A stretch of 64,000 nucleotides of DNA, taken from the NCBI GenBank assembly GCA_903826205.1, contig CAIKDP010000385.1, forward strand, positions 24,531 to 88,530, read 5' to 3'. Below, in pieces: positions 7,585-19,200 of this stretch. The position numbers were made by a program, and so were the translations under genes. The stretch comes from Akkermansiaceae bacterium. Lineage in GTDB: Bacteria; Verrucomicrobiota; Verrucomicrobiia; Verrucomicrobiales; Akkermansiaceae. The notes beneath the pieces are model-generated. The model saw only the letters and a list, made by a program, of their open reading frames with translations. It was not told where the DNA came from and ran no database searches. Position 1 is the stretch's first letter. Every line of letters starts with the position of its first letter.

Positions 7585-8691
7585 TCACGGTCTGACGACG
7601 GATCCTGTCATGGGTACGGGGATGCGCCTGGGGCCGAAAGGCGTGGCGAAGGCGCCGAAACGTCCGGCGATCGGCGCGCCACAGCGGGGGCAGTTGCCCT
7701 GGGGAGTTAGATCGTAGTGGCTGATATCATACCAATTGCGCACGATGACGGGATGTCGGCAGCCGGGGCAATGGGTGGTGCCGCCATCGGTGTCATGTAC
7801 GTTGCCGGTGTAGACGTAGAACAGGCCGGCATCCAGAGCGAGGCGCCGCGCCTTTGTCAGGGTGGCTGGCGGGGTGGGTGGTACTCCCGCCATTTTCCAC
7901 TCCGGGTGAAAGGCGGTGAAGTGCACGGGCACAGCGGGTCCCAGCTCGTGGGCGACCCAGGCGCTGAGGGCCTTGATTTCGGCATCCGAGTCGTTTTGAC
8001 CGGGGATGAGGAGGTTGGTGATTTCCAGCCAACACCGGGTGTGGTGATGGACATAGACCAAGGTATCGAGCACTGGTTGCAGGTGGCCGCCGGTGAGTTT
8101 GAAATAGAAGTCTTCGCGGAAGCCCTTGAGGTCGATGTTGGCGGCGTCCATCTTGGCAAAGAATTCGTGACACGGCGCGGGGTGGATGTAGCCGGCGGTG
8201 ACGGCAACGGTTTGGATGCCCCGCGCGTGGCAGGCCGCGGCCGTGTCCAAGGCATATTCAAAAAACACGACCGGGTCGTTGTAGGTGAACGCCACGCTCT
8301 GGCTGCCGTGGTTCAAGGCGGCTTGGGCAATGTCTTCTGGCGACGCTTCAGCCATGAGCCGGTGCAGGTCGCGCGATTTGGAAATATCCCAGTTCTGACA
8401 AAACTTGCAGGCCAGATTGCAACCGACAGTACCAAAGGACAACACGCTGGACCCCGGGTAATAATGGTTCAACGGCTTTTTCTCGATCGGGTCGATGCAG
8501 AAACCCGAGGAGAGGCCATAGGTGGTGAGCACCATTTGCCCGTCCGCCATCCCTCGCACGAAGCAGGCGCCGCGCTGGCCATCGTGCAATTTGCAGTTGC
8601 GCGGGCACAGGTCGCATTGCAGGCGCTCGTCGTCGAGGCGGTGCCAGTATGTGGCCGGGTGGCGTTCCCGTATGAGGATGGGTTCATTCAT
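7585..8691 (-). CDS. amrS: AmmeMemoRadiSam system radical SAM enzyme
   Basis: A 368-residue radical S-adenosylmethionine protein of the pyruvate-formate-lyase-activase-like group. The 4Fe-4S site is CNLACKFC (CxxxCxxC, about residue 95), preceded by an extra N-terminal Cys cluster (CDLCPRNCKLHDGQRGACF) and followed at the C-terminus by two CxxC pairs (CPGC, CPRC), as is usual in this family. It starts three bases after the stop of the A gene. Together with the A and B proteins it forms a conserved trio found across bacteria and archaea; the reaction of the trio is not established to my knowledge. Confidence 0.95.
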   Translation of the reverse strand: MNEPILIRERHPATYWHRLDDERLQCDLCPRNCKLHDGQRGACFVRGMADGQMVLTTYGLSSGFCIDPIEKKPLNHYYPGSSVLSFGTVGCNLACKFCQNWDISKSRDLHRLMAEASPEDIAQAALNHGSQSVAFTYNDPVVFFEYALDTAAACHARGIQTVAVTAGYIHPAPCHEFFAKMDAANIDLKGFREDFYFKLTGGHLQPVLDTLVYVHHHTRCWLEITNLLIPGQNDSDAEIKALSAWVAHELGPAVPVHFTAFHPEWKMAGVPPTPPATLTKARRLALDAGLFYVYTGNVHDTDGGTTHCPGCRHPVIVRNWYDISHYDLTPQGNCPRCGAPIAGRFGAFATPFGPRRIPVPMTGSVVRP

Positions 8692-8694
8692 GGC

Positions 8695-9240
8695 TCATTC
8701 CTTCCATTTTTCAACCGTATAGCGGTGCAGCCTGACCTCCGGTGACCAGAACGACTGCGGCAAACCGGCCTTGAGTTTGAGCTGTCCCAAAAACCGCTTA
8801 GGTTGCGGCAGTTGCTCCCACACCTGTGGCAGGAAGGTGCTGCGGTGATCGCCACACTCCAACACCACACCATCAACTCCTGGATGCAACTGGACCAGCG
8901 CGTCGGCCTCGTCTCGGAATTGCATGACTTGCTGCGGAGATAGCAGTGATACCTCCACGCGCGTCGTGGCCAATTCCGTTAGAAGAAGCGGCGGAAAGCG
9001 CGGATCGCGGAAGGCCGCGGCCAGCGCGTTGTCGACCACATCCCGGACCAGCGGTCGATACGCCGTCAACGAACCGATGCAGCCGCGCAGTTGGCCATGT
9101 TGGGTCAGCGTGACAAAGCTGGCCCCGGGCTTGCGCAGCCAATCCGGCTCGTCGAGCGCTCGGGTGGGTGCGCCCAAGTGCTGTGCGATGGCGTTGCGCG
9201 CAAGGGTGACCAGAACAGGGCCTTTTTCGACATCAGACAT
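8695..9240 (-). CDS. amrA: AmmeMemoRadiSam system protein A (AMMECR1 family)
   Basis: A 181-residue homologue of human AMMECR1, with the invariant LRGCIGS motif (about residue 53), the LVRDVVDNALAAAFRDPRFPPL helix and the EVSLLSP strand. Start set at ATG 9240 (MSDVEKGPVLVTLAR): it overlaps the B gene's stop by eight bases (ATGTCTGA) and matches the usual family N-terminus; the frame is open to 9306 but that would extend well into the B gene. It is cytoplasmic, and its role in the trio is unknown. Translational coupling with B and the radical SAM gene is likely. Confidence 0.95.
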   Translation of the reverse strand: MSDVEKGPVLVTLARNAIAQHLGAPTRALDEPDWLRKPGASFVTLTQHGQLRGCIGSLTAYRPLVRDVVDNALAAAFRDPRFPPLLLTELATTRVEVSLLSPQQVMQFRDEADALVQLHPGVDGVVLECGDHRSTFLPQVWEQLPQPKRFLGQLKLKAGLPQSFWSPEVRLHRYTVEKWKE

Positions 9241-10027
9241 GGGAGGGTTCGGTGAAGGCAAAGGCCCCATAGCCCACCACTTGATCACGCGGTCCGGCGG
9301 TGTCACCGGAGTTGCGCAGGTCGAGCAGGTGTGCGGCGAGGCCGTGACGTTGGGCGGCGAGCATCAGGCCATTGACGGCGGTGCCGCCGCAGGCCTGTTC
9401 ATGGGACACCGGCGTTTGCAGATGCAGGATGGCGTCGGCGGTCAGGCGGTCCGCCTGCTTGGCACCGGGGTAGGGCAGGTAGTGCGACAAGTCGGAGCTG
9501 ATGAGGAGCAACGTTTCCGCGCCGTCCCACAGGGTGTCGAGCACTTCCGCCACGGCCTCGGCGGACGCCTCGCCAACCACCAGTGGCAGGATTTTGAATT
9601 CAGTCAGCATGGTTTGCAGGAAGGGCAGTTGTACTTCCAGCGAGTGTTCCAAGGCGTGCGCCCGTTCGCTGATCGTTACTTGTGGCAGGTGGACGATTTG
9701 CCGGGTGGCGGCCAAGTCGATGGCCACCCGCCCCAGTGGGGTGTCAAACGCATCGGCATCCGGCAGTGCCAACCCGCGGAAGGCGACCCGATGGGCCGGA
9801 CCTAACAAAATGACGCGGTGGATTTGCCGGGCCAACGGGGCGAGCAGTGCATAGGCACTGGCGGCCACGGGGCCCGAGTAGACGTAGCCGGCGTGCGGCG
9901 CGATCAGTGCTTTGGGGTGCAGTGCGCCGGGACTGGCCGCGGCCAGCAGGGCACGCACCTCATGCGCGAGTTGTTCACGATCGGCCGGGTAGAACATCCC
10001 GGCAACTGCGGCTGGGCGGGTTTTCAT
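9233..10027 (-). CDS. amrB: AmmeMemoRadiSam system protein B (MEMO1 family)
   Basis: A 264-residue homologue of human MEMO1, structurally related to extradiol dioxygenases. Conserved metal-pocket features are present: PHAGYVYSG (His about 47), GPAH, EHSLEVQLPFLQ, SSDLSHY and ACGG. Human MEMO1 binds iron or copper through the equivalent His/His/Cys set; whether this protein does is inferred. It is the first gene of the three-gene cluster and starts with MKTRPAAVAGMFYPA, the usual N-terminus. Upstream (10028-10194) I see no clear promoter. Confidence 0.95.
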   Translation of the reverse strand: MKTRPAAVAGMFYPADREQLAHEVRALLAAASPGALHPKALIAPHAGYVYSGPVAASAYALLAPLARQIHRVILLGPAHRVAFRGLALPDADAFDTPLGRVAIDLAATRQIVHLPQVTISERAHALEHSLEVQLPFLQTMLTEFKILPLVVGEASAEAVAEVLDTLWDGAETLLLISSDLSHYLPYPGAKQADRLTADAILHLQTPVSHEQACGGTAVNGLMLAAQRHGLAAHLLDLRNSGDTAGPRDQVVGYGAFAFTEPSHV

Positions 10028-10194
10028 GGGCCATCTCCCAGTGAGTAGGGTAGTGCCGATGCGGCGCGGGTCAAGGGGGAGTTGTGCGCGGCGGTGGGGG
10101 AGTACGGTAGAGGCGGCCTGTGACGGCCGAAAAGCCCATGTCGCGTCTCAGCCAGTGACGGGTGCGTTGACGGGGGGGCTCACTCTTGCTCTTT

Positions 10195-10286
10195 GTAGGC
10201 GCGTTGGTGACAACGCGGCGGGGATAAGGGTACAGCTCGCCGGGCAAATCAGCCTTGATCCCCCGCATTCTAACGAATGCGCCTAC
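10195..10286. repeat. REP-like inverted pair with GTAG ends
   Basis: Two related units face each other. The plus-strand unit begins GTAGGC (10195-10200), then hairpin GCGTTG-GTGA-CAACGC (10201-10216). The minus-strand unit begins GTAGGC (10286-10281), then hairpin GCATTC-GTTA-GAATGC (10280-10265). The shared consensus is GTAGGCGCRTTSGTKASAAY followed by GCGG and a G-rich tail ending ATMAAGG. Differences inside the stems are paired changes. A GTAG tetranucleotide before a small hairpin is the hallmark of REP elements mobilised by RAYT transposases; no such transposase is in the window. The second unit supplies the TAG stop of the giant RCC1 gene. Confidence 0.65.
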
Positions 10287-13200
10287 GGGGGTGGCGAGCT
10301 GGTCACTTTGAGCCGCAGGAACGCCTGCGGGCCTGTACCCGCCGGCAGGTTGAAGACATGCTCGCCACCCGTGCCGGTGTCCGGTGCTTCGAGCCAACTT
10401 CCCGGCAACAAGGTCGTGCTCCACTCCGCGCCATAGGTGATGCCGGTGACGCCGGCAGGCTGGTTGAAGCGCACCACAAACCGTCCGCCGAGCCATTGCC
10501 CCTGAGGCAAGCGACCGTTCATTGTGGCATCCAGCCCGAACGCGTAAACGATAAGGTCGGAGTCGCCACTTTGATCCGAACCCAAGACCGCCATGCCTTG
10601 CAAGCCGCTTGCGTGCGGCGTGAAACTCACCGACGGCAAGCCGACCACCGCGAGATTATGCTGCGCCGCCGAGCCGCTGGCCAGTGCCATCCACCGCGCG
10701 CCGGTCGTAAGTCCGCTCATGTCCACCCTGACCGGCACCGTGCTCGGCGTCGTGCTGTTGTTGCCCAACTGGCCGCTGGCATTGTCGCCCCAGGCGGCCA
10801 GCGTGTCATTCGCGCAGAGCGCGAAACTGTGGCTGCCGCCAATGCCGATTTGTGTTAGGGTAGTGCCGGCGGTGATTGCCGCCATGTCGATGGCCAGCGG
10901 GACATTGCTTTGGGTGATGCCGGTCACGCCTAACTGGCCGGTCTTGTTCCACCCCCAGGCCGTCAGCGTGCCATCGGCGCACAAGGCCAGGCTGTGCGCA
11001 CCGCTGGCACGGACGGTTGTCACCTGTCTGCCCGCCAATGCACCGAATGCCCCGATCCCCACCGGCACCTTGCTGGAGGTCGTGCTGTTGTTGCCGAGTT
11101 GGCCGCGGTTGTTGTAGCCCCATGCTAACAAGGTGCCGTCGGTGCAGAGCGCCAGCGTGTGGTATTGGCCGGCAGATAGAGCAGCGATTTGTTTGCCGGC
11201 GAGCGCGCCGGACATATTCACTGCCACCGGCACCAGGCGGCCCGTGCTTGTCCCGTCGCCCAGCTCACCGTCATCATTGAAGCCCCAGCCAACCAGCGTG
11301 CCATCCGCACACAATGCGAAACTGTGATAGGCCCCGGCCGCCACCGTCACCACTTGCTTGCCGGCCAGCGCCCCGGTCGGTGCCACCAACACCGGCACCC
11401 GTCGCGTCGCCGTGTCGCCGGTGCCCAACTGGCCGTAGTTGTTATAGCCCCAGGCCACCACGCTGCCATCCGCGCACAGCGCCAGGTTGTGGAACGGACC
11501 GGCGGCAATGGCGATCACTGTCTTGCCTGCCAGCGCGCCGCTGCGATCCACCGCCACCGGCACGTTGCTGGGCGCGGAACCATTGTTGCCTAACTGCCCA
11601 TACACATTGTAGCCCCAGGCCGCCAGCGTCCCGTCCGAGCACAGGGCCAGGCTGTGGAGATACCCCTCGGCCACGGCGGTGAACGTCCTGCCTGCCAGCA
11701 CGCCCGTGGCATCGGCCGGAGTCGGTAGCAGGCGGCGGGTGGTGGAATTGTCTCCTAACTGACCGTAACTGTTGGACCCCCAGCCCACCACCTGGGTGGC
11801 CGCCCATTGCAGCACCAAATCATTGCCACTACCGCCATAGTAGTTGACCACAAAGTCATAAGTGGCACCATTGAATGTCAGCCCGATCCGCTGGCCCTGC
11901 GCCAGGTTGGAAAACGCGCCGTGAATGAACCCGAGTCCCGTGTTGTTGACCATGGTTAGAATCGTGCCGGGGGTCGGCGCATAGTTAAGCCTCACATTCA
12001 CCGGATAGCCGCCCGCGTCGAAGCCATTGGCCGTTACCGGCACATCACTGGCGGAGTTGAACACAAAGCTCTCCGGAAGCCGCGTCACCGTGATGACATA
12101 ACTCATGGTGTCGATGCCGTCTTCCGCCGTGACCAAGACGGTGATGGTGTTATTGCCCACTGCCAGGGGAATCGTCCCGCTGGCCGCGCCGCTGGTGACC
12201 GCTACGCCGTTGACTTGCACCGCCGCCGCCCGATGCTCGGTGGTGGGCGTTACCGTCAAGCTGTTAGTGGAGTACGGGACGGTGGCGATATAACTTGTAA
12301 CGGAGGTCTTAAACCCCGGCAACATTGTCCCGGCGCTCAGGCCAAGGCCTGCCAGTCTCGGGTTATTGCTGAGGGCGATGAATGCGCGCAGGACCCCATC
12401 GGTGCCGGCGGCCAGCAGGTAGCTGTTGGAATAACTCAGCGGGCCGCCGGCGTTGAGCGTTTGCAGCAGGTGTCCGTCCGCCAGATCAAAGATCCAGGTG
12501 GTCAGCGTGTTGGAGATGGCCAGCCGGTCATTGAAGACGATCGGCTGGCTTAGCAAGGTGCCCGTCGCATCTGTCTGATAGACCAGGCCCGGTGCGCCGT
12601 CCCGCAACGAGAAGCTGTGCACGGCGTTGCCTTGAATGGCAAAGGCCATTCCATAGCCGATGGCGAAGCTGCCGCTGAAGGCCCCGGGCTTCTGCCAGCG
12701 GATCAAACGCGACGGCAGATCGATGCAGATTGCCGCGGCGTTGTTGAAGACCATGGCGCTGTCGCCCGTCACGGCAACAACGGTGTTGGCACTCCAGCCA
12801 TTCCAATCCCAAGTGGTGGCCACCGACCACAGCGTGGCACCTGTCAGCGGACTGTGCTCTTTGAAAGACTCACCGACGCAGGTGTACAGGTGACCATTCG
12901 CAAGCGTCGGGCACCAGCCATCGTATTGCTCCAGGCGCTGGTTAAAGCGCCTGCTGCCATCGAAGTTGAAGCCATACATGCCGCCATAAGTCCCACCCTC
13001 GACAAATATCCCCTGCGCGGTGACAGCCGGGGCTTGATATTCTTCCCATTGGGCGGCAACCGGAGACTTCCAAAGCTGCTCCCCGGTGTCGCCGTTGAGG
13101 CAGAACAGGAATGAATCGTTTTCATTGTTCACCCGTTGGAAGTAAATCCGCCCGTCGTACACCGAGGGCGGATTGCTCGAGTAACTCGACGGGAACGGAA

Positions 13201-16200
13201 ACGACCACACCGGAGTGCCTGTCGTGAGGTCTAACGCCGTCACTTCATTGCCTGCATCCCAACTTGCGCCCGGCACTATGAAGGCCCGCCCATTGGCAAT
13301 GGCCGCACGATTCAGCGAACGTCCGCTCTTGACCGTCTGCGTCCATGCCGGAACCAATGAATAGCCATCCAGCGCGGCAGGGTGGCGCCCGTTGTGGGCT
13401 GGCGAACCGCCGAACGTTGGCCAATCCCCGGCGTAACGGCTGGCGGCAGCCACCGTGACGATGGCGTCCGCGGAGACCACCTCACCGACCACGTTGGTGA
13501 CGCGGGCCTGATAGTGCCCGGCGTCGCTTAGGGCGATGTCATCAAACGCCAGTGATGAGCGGGTGGCGCCGCTGATGGGTTGGTCGTCATGAAACCATTG
13601 CCACCGGAACGGGCCGATGCCTTCCACCGCCGCCTGCAGGATCAATTCCCGGCCTTCGGAGGTGTCCCCACCGAGCGGTTGCAATGTTAGAGAGGGCAGA
13701 TCGGTGGCGGCCAGCACGGTGAGGCGGCAGGCATGATAGGACTGGGCACCGGCGCTGTCGCGGACCCGCAGTTGCACATCGCAGGCATCGCCGGGATTTC
13801 CCGCCGGCGTGCCTGATAGAACGGCATTGCCGTCGCCGCCATCGGCCAATTTGAGCCAGGCCGGGCCTTGCAGCAATTCCATCACCAGACCGGTGTTGCC
13901 GTCACCATCCTCGGCGTGGATGGCGGTGGCGAAGGCCCGGCCTGAAACGACCTGCGAGGGAATGTTCGCGAGGAAGCGCGGCGTCTGGTTGGCGGCGGGC
14001 TCCACCCGGAACAACCACGCCGGTTGCGCGCTGCCGCCGGCGGCCAGCAGCCAACCGTCACGCACGGCCAGCGCGCAGCCAAACGAACCGAAGCCTGAAC
14101 TAACAAGACTGACCGCGGGAGTGAGCGCAGGACCCGCGACCCAGGCGGTGCCGGAGCGGCGGAAACTGAACACCGCGCCACTGCTGCCGAGCGTGCAGGT
14201 GGCGGCGGAATCCCCGATAAACAACTGGTCACCTAACAACGCAAGCGCGCAGCCGAAGGAGGTTGAACTGCCGGCAACGGCGCTGCGGTTGATTGATGCG
14301 GACTGGGCCCACTGGCCGGCAGCATTTTTCGTATAGATTTCCACCGCGCCTGAATCGCTGATGGTGGCCAGGGTGTTGCCCGCCAGCGCCAGCGCCTTGC
14401 CCGAGACGCCGGCGGAGGTGGCCCCGGCAATCGGGATCTTCTGCGTTTGCGTCCACAGGCCGGTGGTGGTGGAGCGGCTGAAGGCATAGATGCATCCCAC
14501 CCGGATGAGGGACGGACCCCGACCCGGCGCGGCGATGACCGCTTGATTGCCCTCCATGGCAATCGCGTAGCCGAACCCGTCGCCAATTGATCCGTCGGCC
14601 GCGCTGAACGTCTGTGTCAGCACCGAGGCTGGTTCGGTGATGTATGCCCCCACTCTGCCAATCTTGCTGGAAGCATAGCCGGTTCCAGCGAGCATCAGAT
14701 TGCCTGACGCGCTTAGACCGGTGCCATACGCCTCGCCGGCCACCGGTGTCGCGAGGGTGAGCGGCCCGCCGCTTTCCCAATAGCCGGCCTCCAGCGGCCG
14801 GTAAACATGGACGGCGCCGCCATCCGTGACCGGAGTGTCATAACCAAAGGCCCCGACGGCGGATTTGCCGGTGTCCAGCGCCACGGCGGTGGCGGAATTG
14901 GGCAGTTCGGTTAGCGTGCGTGACAACTTGACATCGCTGGTGGTGGGATTGAAATCGTAGAGCAGCGCTGAATAGCTGCTGCCAACTAACAGATTACGGT
15001 CGGAAATGGCGACGCCCTGCCCTGCGCTCCCGGTGCCGACCATGGGCAATGCCGGACCCGTCAAGAATTGGATCCCGAACGATTGCACGTTGCCCTTGGT
15101 GGTGCCGCCGCCACCAGTCACCGCATCGACCCGCCAAGTGTACAATTTCCCGGCCGCCAGCGGCGCGGGCAGATCATAGTAAGTGTTGGAAACCGTCGCC
15201 ACAGGCGTCGTCATGGCCAGCAAGGCCGCCGCATCCGCCGCAATGAATACCCGATAGGCGGTGGCCCCCGCCACCGGCGACCAGGTGAGGCGGGGCGGGC
15301 TGTCCGCCAGCGTCTGGCCGGGACGCGGCCACGGGCCGGGTAAATCCGTTAGACCGGCTAGCGGGGTGGAGACCAGCGTCTTGGTGGTGGCATTGAAACG
15401 CACCAGATAGGCGTCGTTGGCCGAGACCGCGGCAATGGAACTGGAAAACGGCAGGGTGGCGGCCTGGCTGCCGCTGTCGCTCCACCACATCTGGTCCGCT
15501 CCGATCGCCAGATCCCCGCTGCGGTTGGTGGCATGGATTTCGGCCGGCATCCGGGCGAGCGCGTGCAAATCGTCGGCAGCGAAGGAATATCCCTGCCAGA
15601 ACAAGCGCGTGCCGTCGCCACTGAGCAAGAGGCTGTAGCTGCCATAGGCGAGTATGGGGCCGGCGGCCACCGATTCGAAGGTGTCGCCGGAAATATCGCA
15701 TTTGAGAATCCTGGCGCCGGAGCTGTTAGCGTCACAGTGATAGTAATACTTGCCGGAGGGGTCGATTTCGCAGTCACCTGCGCGGACTGAGCCAAGGGTC
15801 GCGAGCTTGACCCCGGTGGCGGCATCGTAGAGGTCGGCGGTGACCCATTGGTTCCATCCTTCGGATAGGATCCGGCCGGTGGACGTGGCTTCCAGCCTGT
15901 TGGCGTCCGCTACCAGCATCAGCGGCGGCAGTTCGGTCCACTTGGCCAGATCAATCACGCAGGTGCCGGTGTGCTGCCAGTTTGTCATGTTAGGGACATA
16001 GAGGCGTTCGTGGACCGGATCGAGATCCGCGTCCGTGGGGCCGGTGCCGACGGGCAGGGAGCGCAGCATGGTGCCGGTGGCGGCGTCGATTTCCACCACC
16101 CGCGCGAAGGCTTCGCCGCTGGCGGCGCGGTTGATGCCGTAAACAACCGGGCGGGTGGGATGGGCCACAAGCTGGGTGATGTCGATGTCCACGATGCGGA

Positions 16201-19200
16201 ACGTCACCGGCAGGTCGAACGCCGCGGCGCCGGACACCACGCGCAGCACTGTCTGATAGGGACCGGTCGCCAGCGATCCCGGATCGAAGCGCAGCCGCAA
16301 CGGCTGCGGGGTGGTGCCGGAGGCGGCCACCGGCGTGAGCCATGAGGGCAGCGAAGCGGCCGAGACCGACCACGGTTGGGATGTTGTCAGGGTTGTGGTG
16401 ATGGGAAAATCCAGCGTGGCCACCGCCATGCCCTTGATGATGACATGGTTGATAGAGGGGGCCATTTCGATCGGTGCGATGCGGAACGACCACACTTTGC
16501 CCGGCCGCATGCCCATGGCGTAAACGGTGTCAACCCGCCAGTAATACACCGTGTCTAACATAAGATTCGGCTGTGTGCCGGTCCACGCCGGGGTCGGGCT
16601 GCTGCCCAGATATTCGGGACTGGTTTCGGTGGCACTAGAGACCGCATCGCGGTTGCTGCCAAAGAACACGCGGAAAGTGCTGGCCAGCGGTTCATGGCTC
16701 CAGGCGAGCGGTTGATGGGTGCCCACCACCGAGCTGCCATCGGCGATCGACGGCGTGAGATCCTGCGGCGGTGAAGCGACCAGTGCCAGCGAGCCGCCGC
16801 ACAATTTCACGAACCGTTCCTTGGCTGTTAGATTGGTTGTATTCACCAGCACCGGCAGATTGCTTTGGATGGTGCTGTTGTTGCCGAGTTGGCCGCTGTT
16901 GTTAGTCCCCCAGGCGGCCAGCGTGCCATCGGAGCAGAGCGCGTAACTGTTGGTGGCGGTCGCGGCGAGGGCGGTCACCGTTTTGTTGGCAAGGACGCCG
17001 CTGCGGATGACCGCAACCGGCACGTTGCTGTCGGTCGTGGAATTGTTGCCGAGTTGGCCGTAAGAGTTGAAACCCCAAGCGGCCAGGGTGCCATCGGAGC
17101 AGAGCGCCAGGCTGTGGCCGCCGGTGGCGATTGCGACGATGGTCTTGCCTGCCAGAACGCCACTTTGATCCACCGCCACCGGCAGCGACGAATGGGTGGT
17201 GCTGCCGTTGCCCAACTGGCCGTTGCCATTTAGTCCCCAGGCGGCCAGTGTGCCGTCCTCGCAAAGGGCCAGGCAACTGCCGCTGCCGGCGGCGATCGCG
17301 GTTACGCGTTTGCCATTGAGCACACCACTTGTATTCAGCGCGACCGGCACTGTGGAGGATGTGTTGGTGCCATTGCCGTGCTGGCCGTATTCATTCAACC
17401 CCCATGCAACCAGCAAGCCATCCGCGCAAAGAGCCAGATTGTTGCCATTTCCGGCGGCCACCGCAACGACCTGCCGGTCTTTCAAAATCCCCGTGCGATC
17501 CACGGCGACCGGAGCATAGGTGTTGTAGCCGCTCCATTGACCGTAGCCCCACGTGGCCAGGGTGCCGTCGGCGCAAAGCGCAAGCGAATGGTGAGTGCCC
17601 GCGGCGATCCCGGTGACCGATTTGCCGGCCAGGACTCCGCTCTGGTCGACCGTGAGCGGCACCACGCTGTATGAGGACATTTGGGTGTCGCCCAATTGAC
17701 CGTAGCCGTTGTTGCCCCATGCTGCCAGCGTGCCGTCCTGGCACCGGGCAAGGGCATGGCTCAACCCGCTGGTGGCGCTAACAATCATCTTGTTGGCAAG
17801 GGCCCCGCTCACGTCAACCGGTACCGGCACCAAGGCACCGCTGGTGGTGCCATTGCCCAGTTGTCCGGATGAATTGTCACCCCACGCCAACAGTCGCGTG
17901 TTTGCCCAGTGCAATACCAGATCGTTGCCAGTGCCGCCAAAGTAGTCGGCCACGAAAACATAGGTGGTGCCGGCGTAAGGGATCCCTACCGCCTGGCCCT
18001 GGGTCAGGTTGGTGAACCGGCCTTGGATCGCATTTGTCCCGGTGTTGTTGATTGCGGTGAAATCGGCCCCCGGCGCCGGAGCGAAGGTCAACGCGAACTC
18101 GGCCGCAACGCCCGTGGCCAGAAAAGCGTCCGCCGTCACCGGCACCGTGGTGGTGGAACTGAACGTGAAGGTTTGCGGCAGGCGGGTGACCATCATTGTG
18201 TAGGTCATCGTGTTGATGCCATCGGCGGCGGCGGTCACGACGCTGACCGGGTTGTTGCCCACCGCGAGCGGGAGCGGGGCGCTGGCGGACCCGGACGCGA
18301 CGCTGTTGCCGTTGACCTTGATCATGGTGGTGGCGATTTCGGCCTGCGGGGTTACTGTTAGACTGGTGCTGGCAAAGGGCACCGTGGCGATGTAGGCGAC
18401 GGTGCTCGGGTTGAACACCGGTGCCAGCGTGCCGGCGCCGGGAGTCAGCGCCGCGAGTCTGGACAGACTGGTGGTGGTGAAGGTCATGTCCGGTCCCCGC
18501 GAGTCCCCGCCGGCATTGGTCGCCACCACCCGGAAATGATAGGTGGCACCGGCGGTTAGATTGGTGGGATTGAGGGCCACCGTGGTGGTGGTCGTGTCGC
18601 TGAGAGAAGCGGGTGTGGCGGCAACTGTTAGGCCGTAGGCCTCGGTTGGCCCATATTCAAAGGTCACGGCAGTGATGGAGCCTTTGGCATTCACCTGGCC
18701 ATTGAAGATGGCCCCGGTGTCGGTGATGGCGGTGGCCGCCAGGGTGGTGGCCACCGGCGGGGGCGGCCTGGCTGACAGGGCGAGGTTGTGGCTGCTGCCA
18801 CAGGACACGGTGGCAAGCCGTTCCCCACCGGCGAGCATGGGGCTGCTCACCAAGGTCGGAAGGGTGGAGTTGGCGCTGCTGCCATTGCCCAACTGGCCGC
18901 TCGTGTTGTAGCCCCAGTCTGCGGTCGTACCAGTCGCGCAGTGTGCGGCACTGTGGTACTGGCCCCCGCCAATCGCCGTGATCGTCTGGCCGGTCAGTAC
19001 TCCGGACTTGTTCACCAGCACCGGCACCTTGGCAGTGGTGGTGACGCCGTTGCCCAACTGGCCGTAGGTGTTGAATCCCCAGGTGGCCAGGGTGCCATCC
19101 GCGCACAGCGCGATGCTGTGGTAGTATCCGGTGGCGATAGCCGTGACGGACTTGCCGGCAAGCACGCCGCTCAGGTCCACCGACACGGGCGCACTGGCGC

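Noticed and set aside
7717..8745. 342-codon plus-strand frame opposite the radical SAM gene
   Set aside because: Antisense shadow; the minus strand carries intact 4Fe-4S motifs and the conserved gene order.
10650..11800. Regular repeats that could look like a CRISPR or satellite array
   Set aside because: The repeats are coding blades of RCC1 propellers with amino-acid-level conservation and no uniform spacers.
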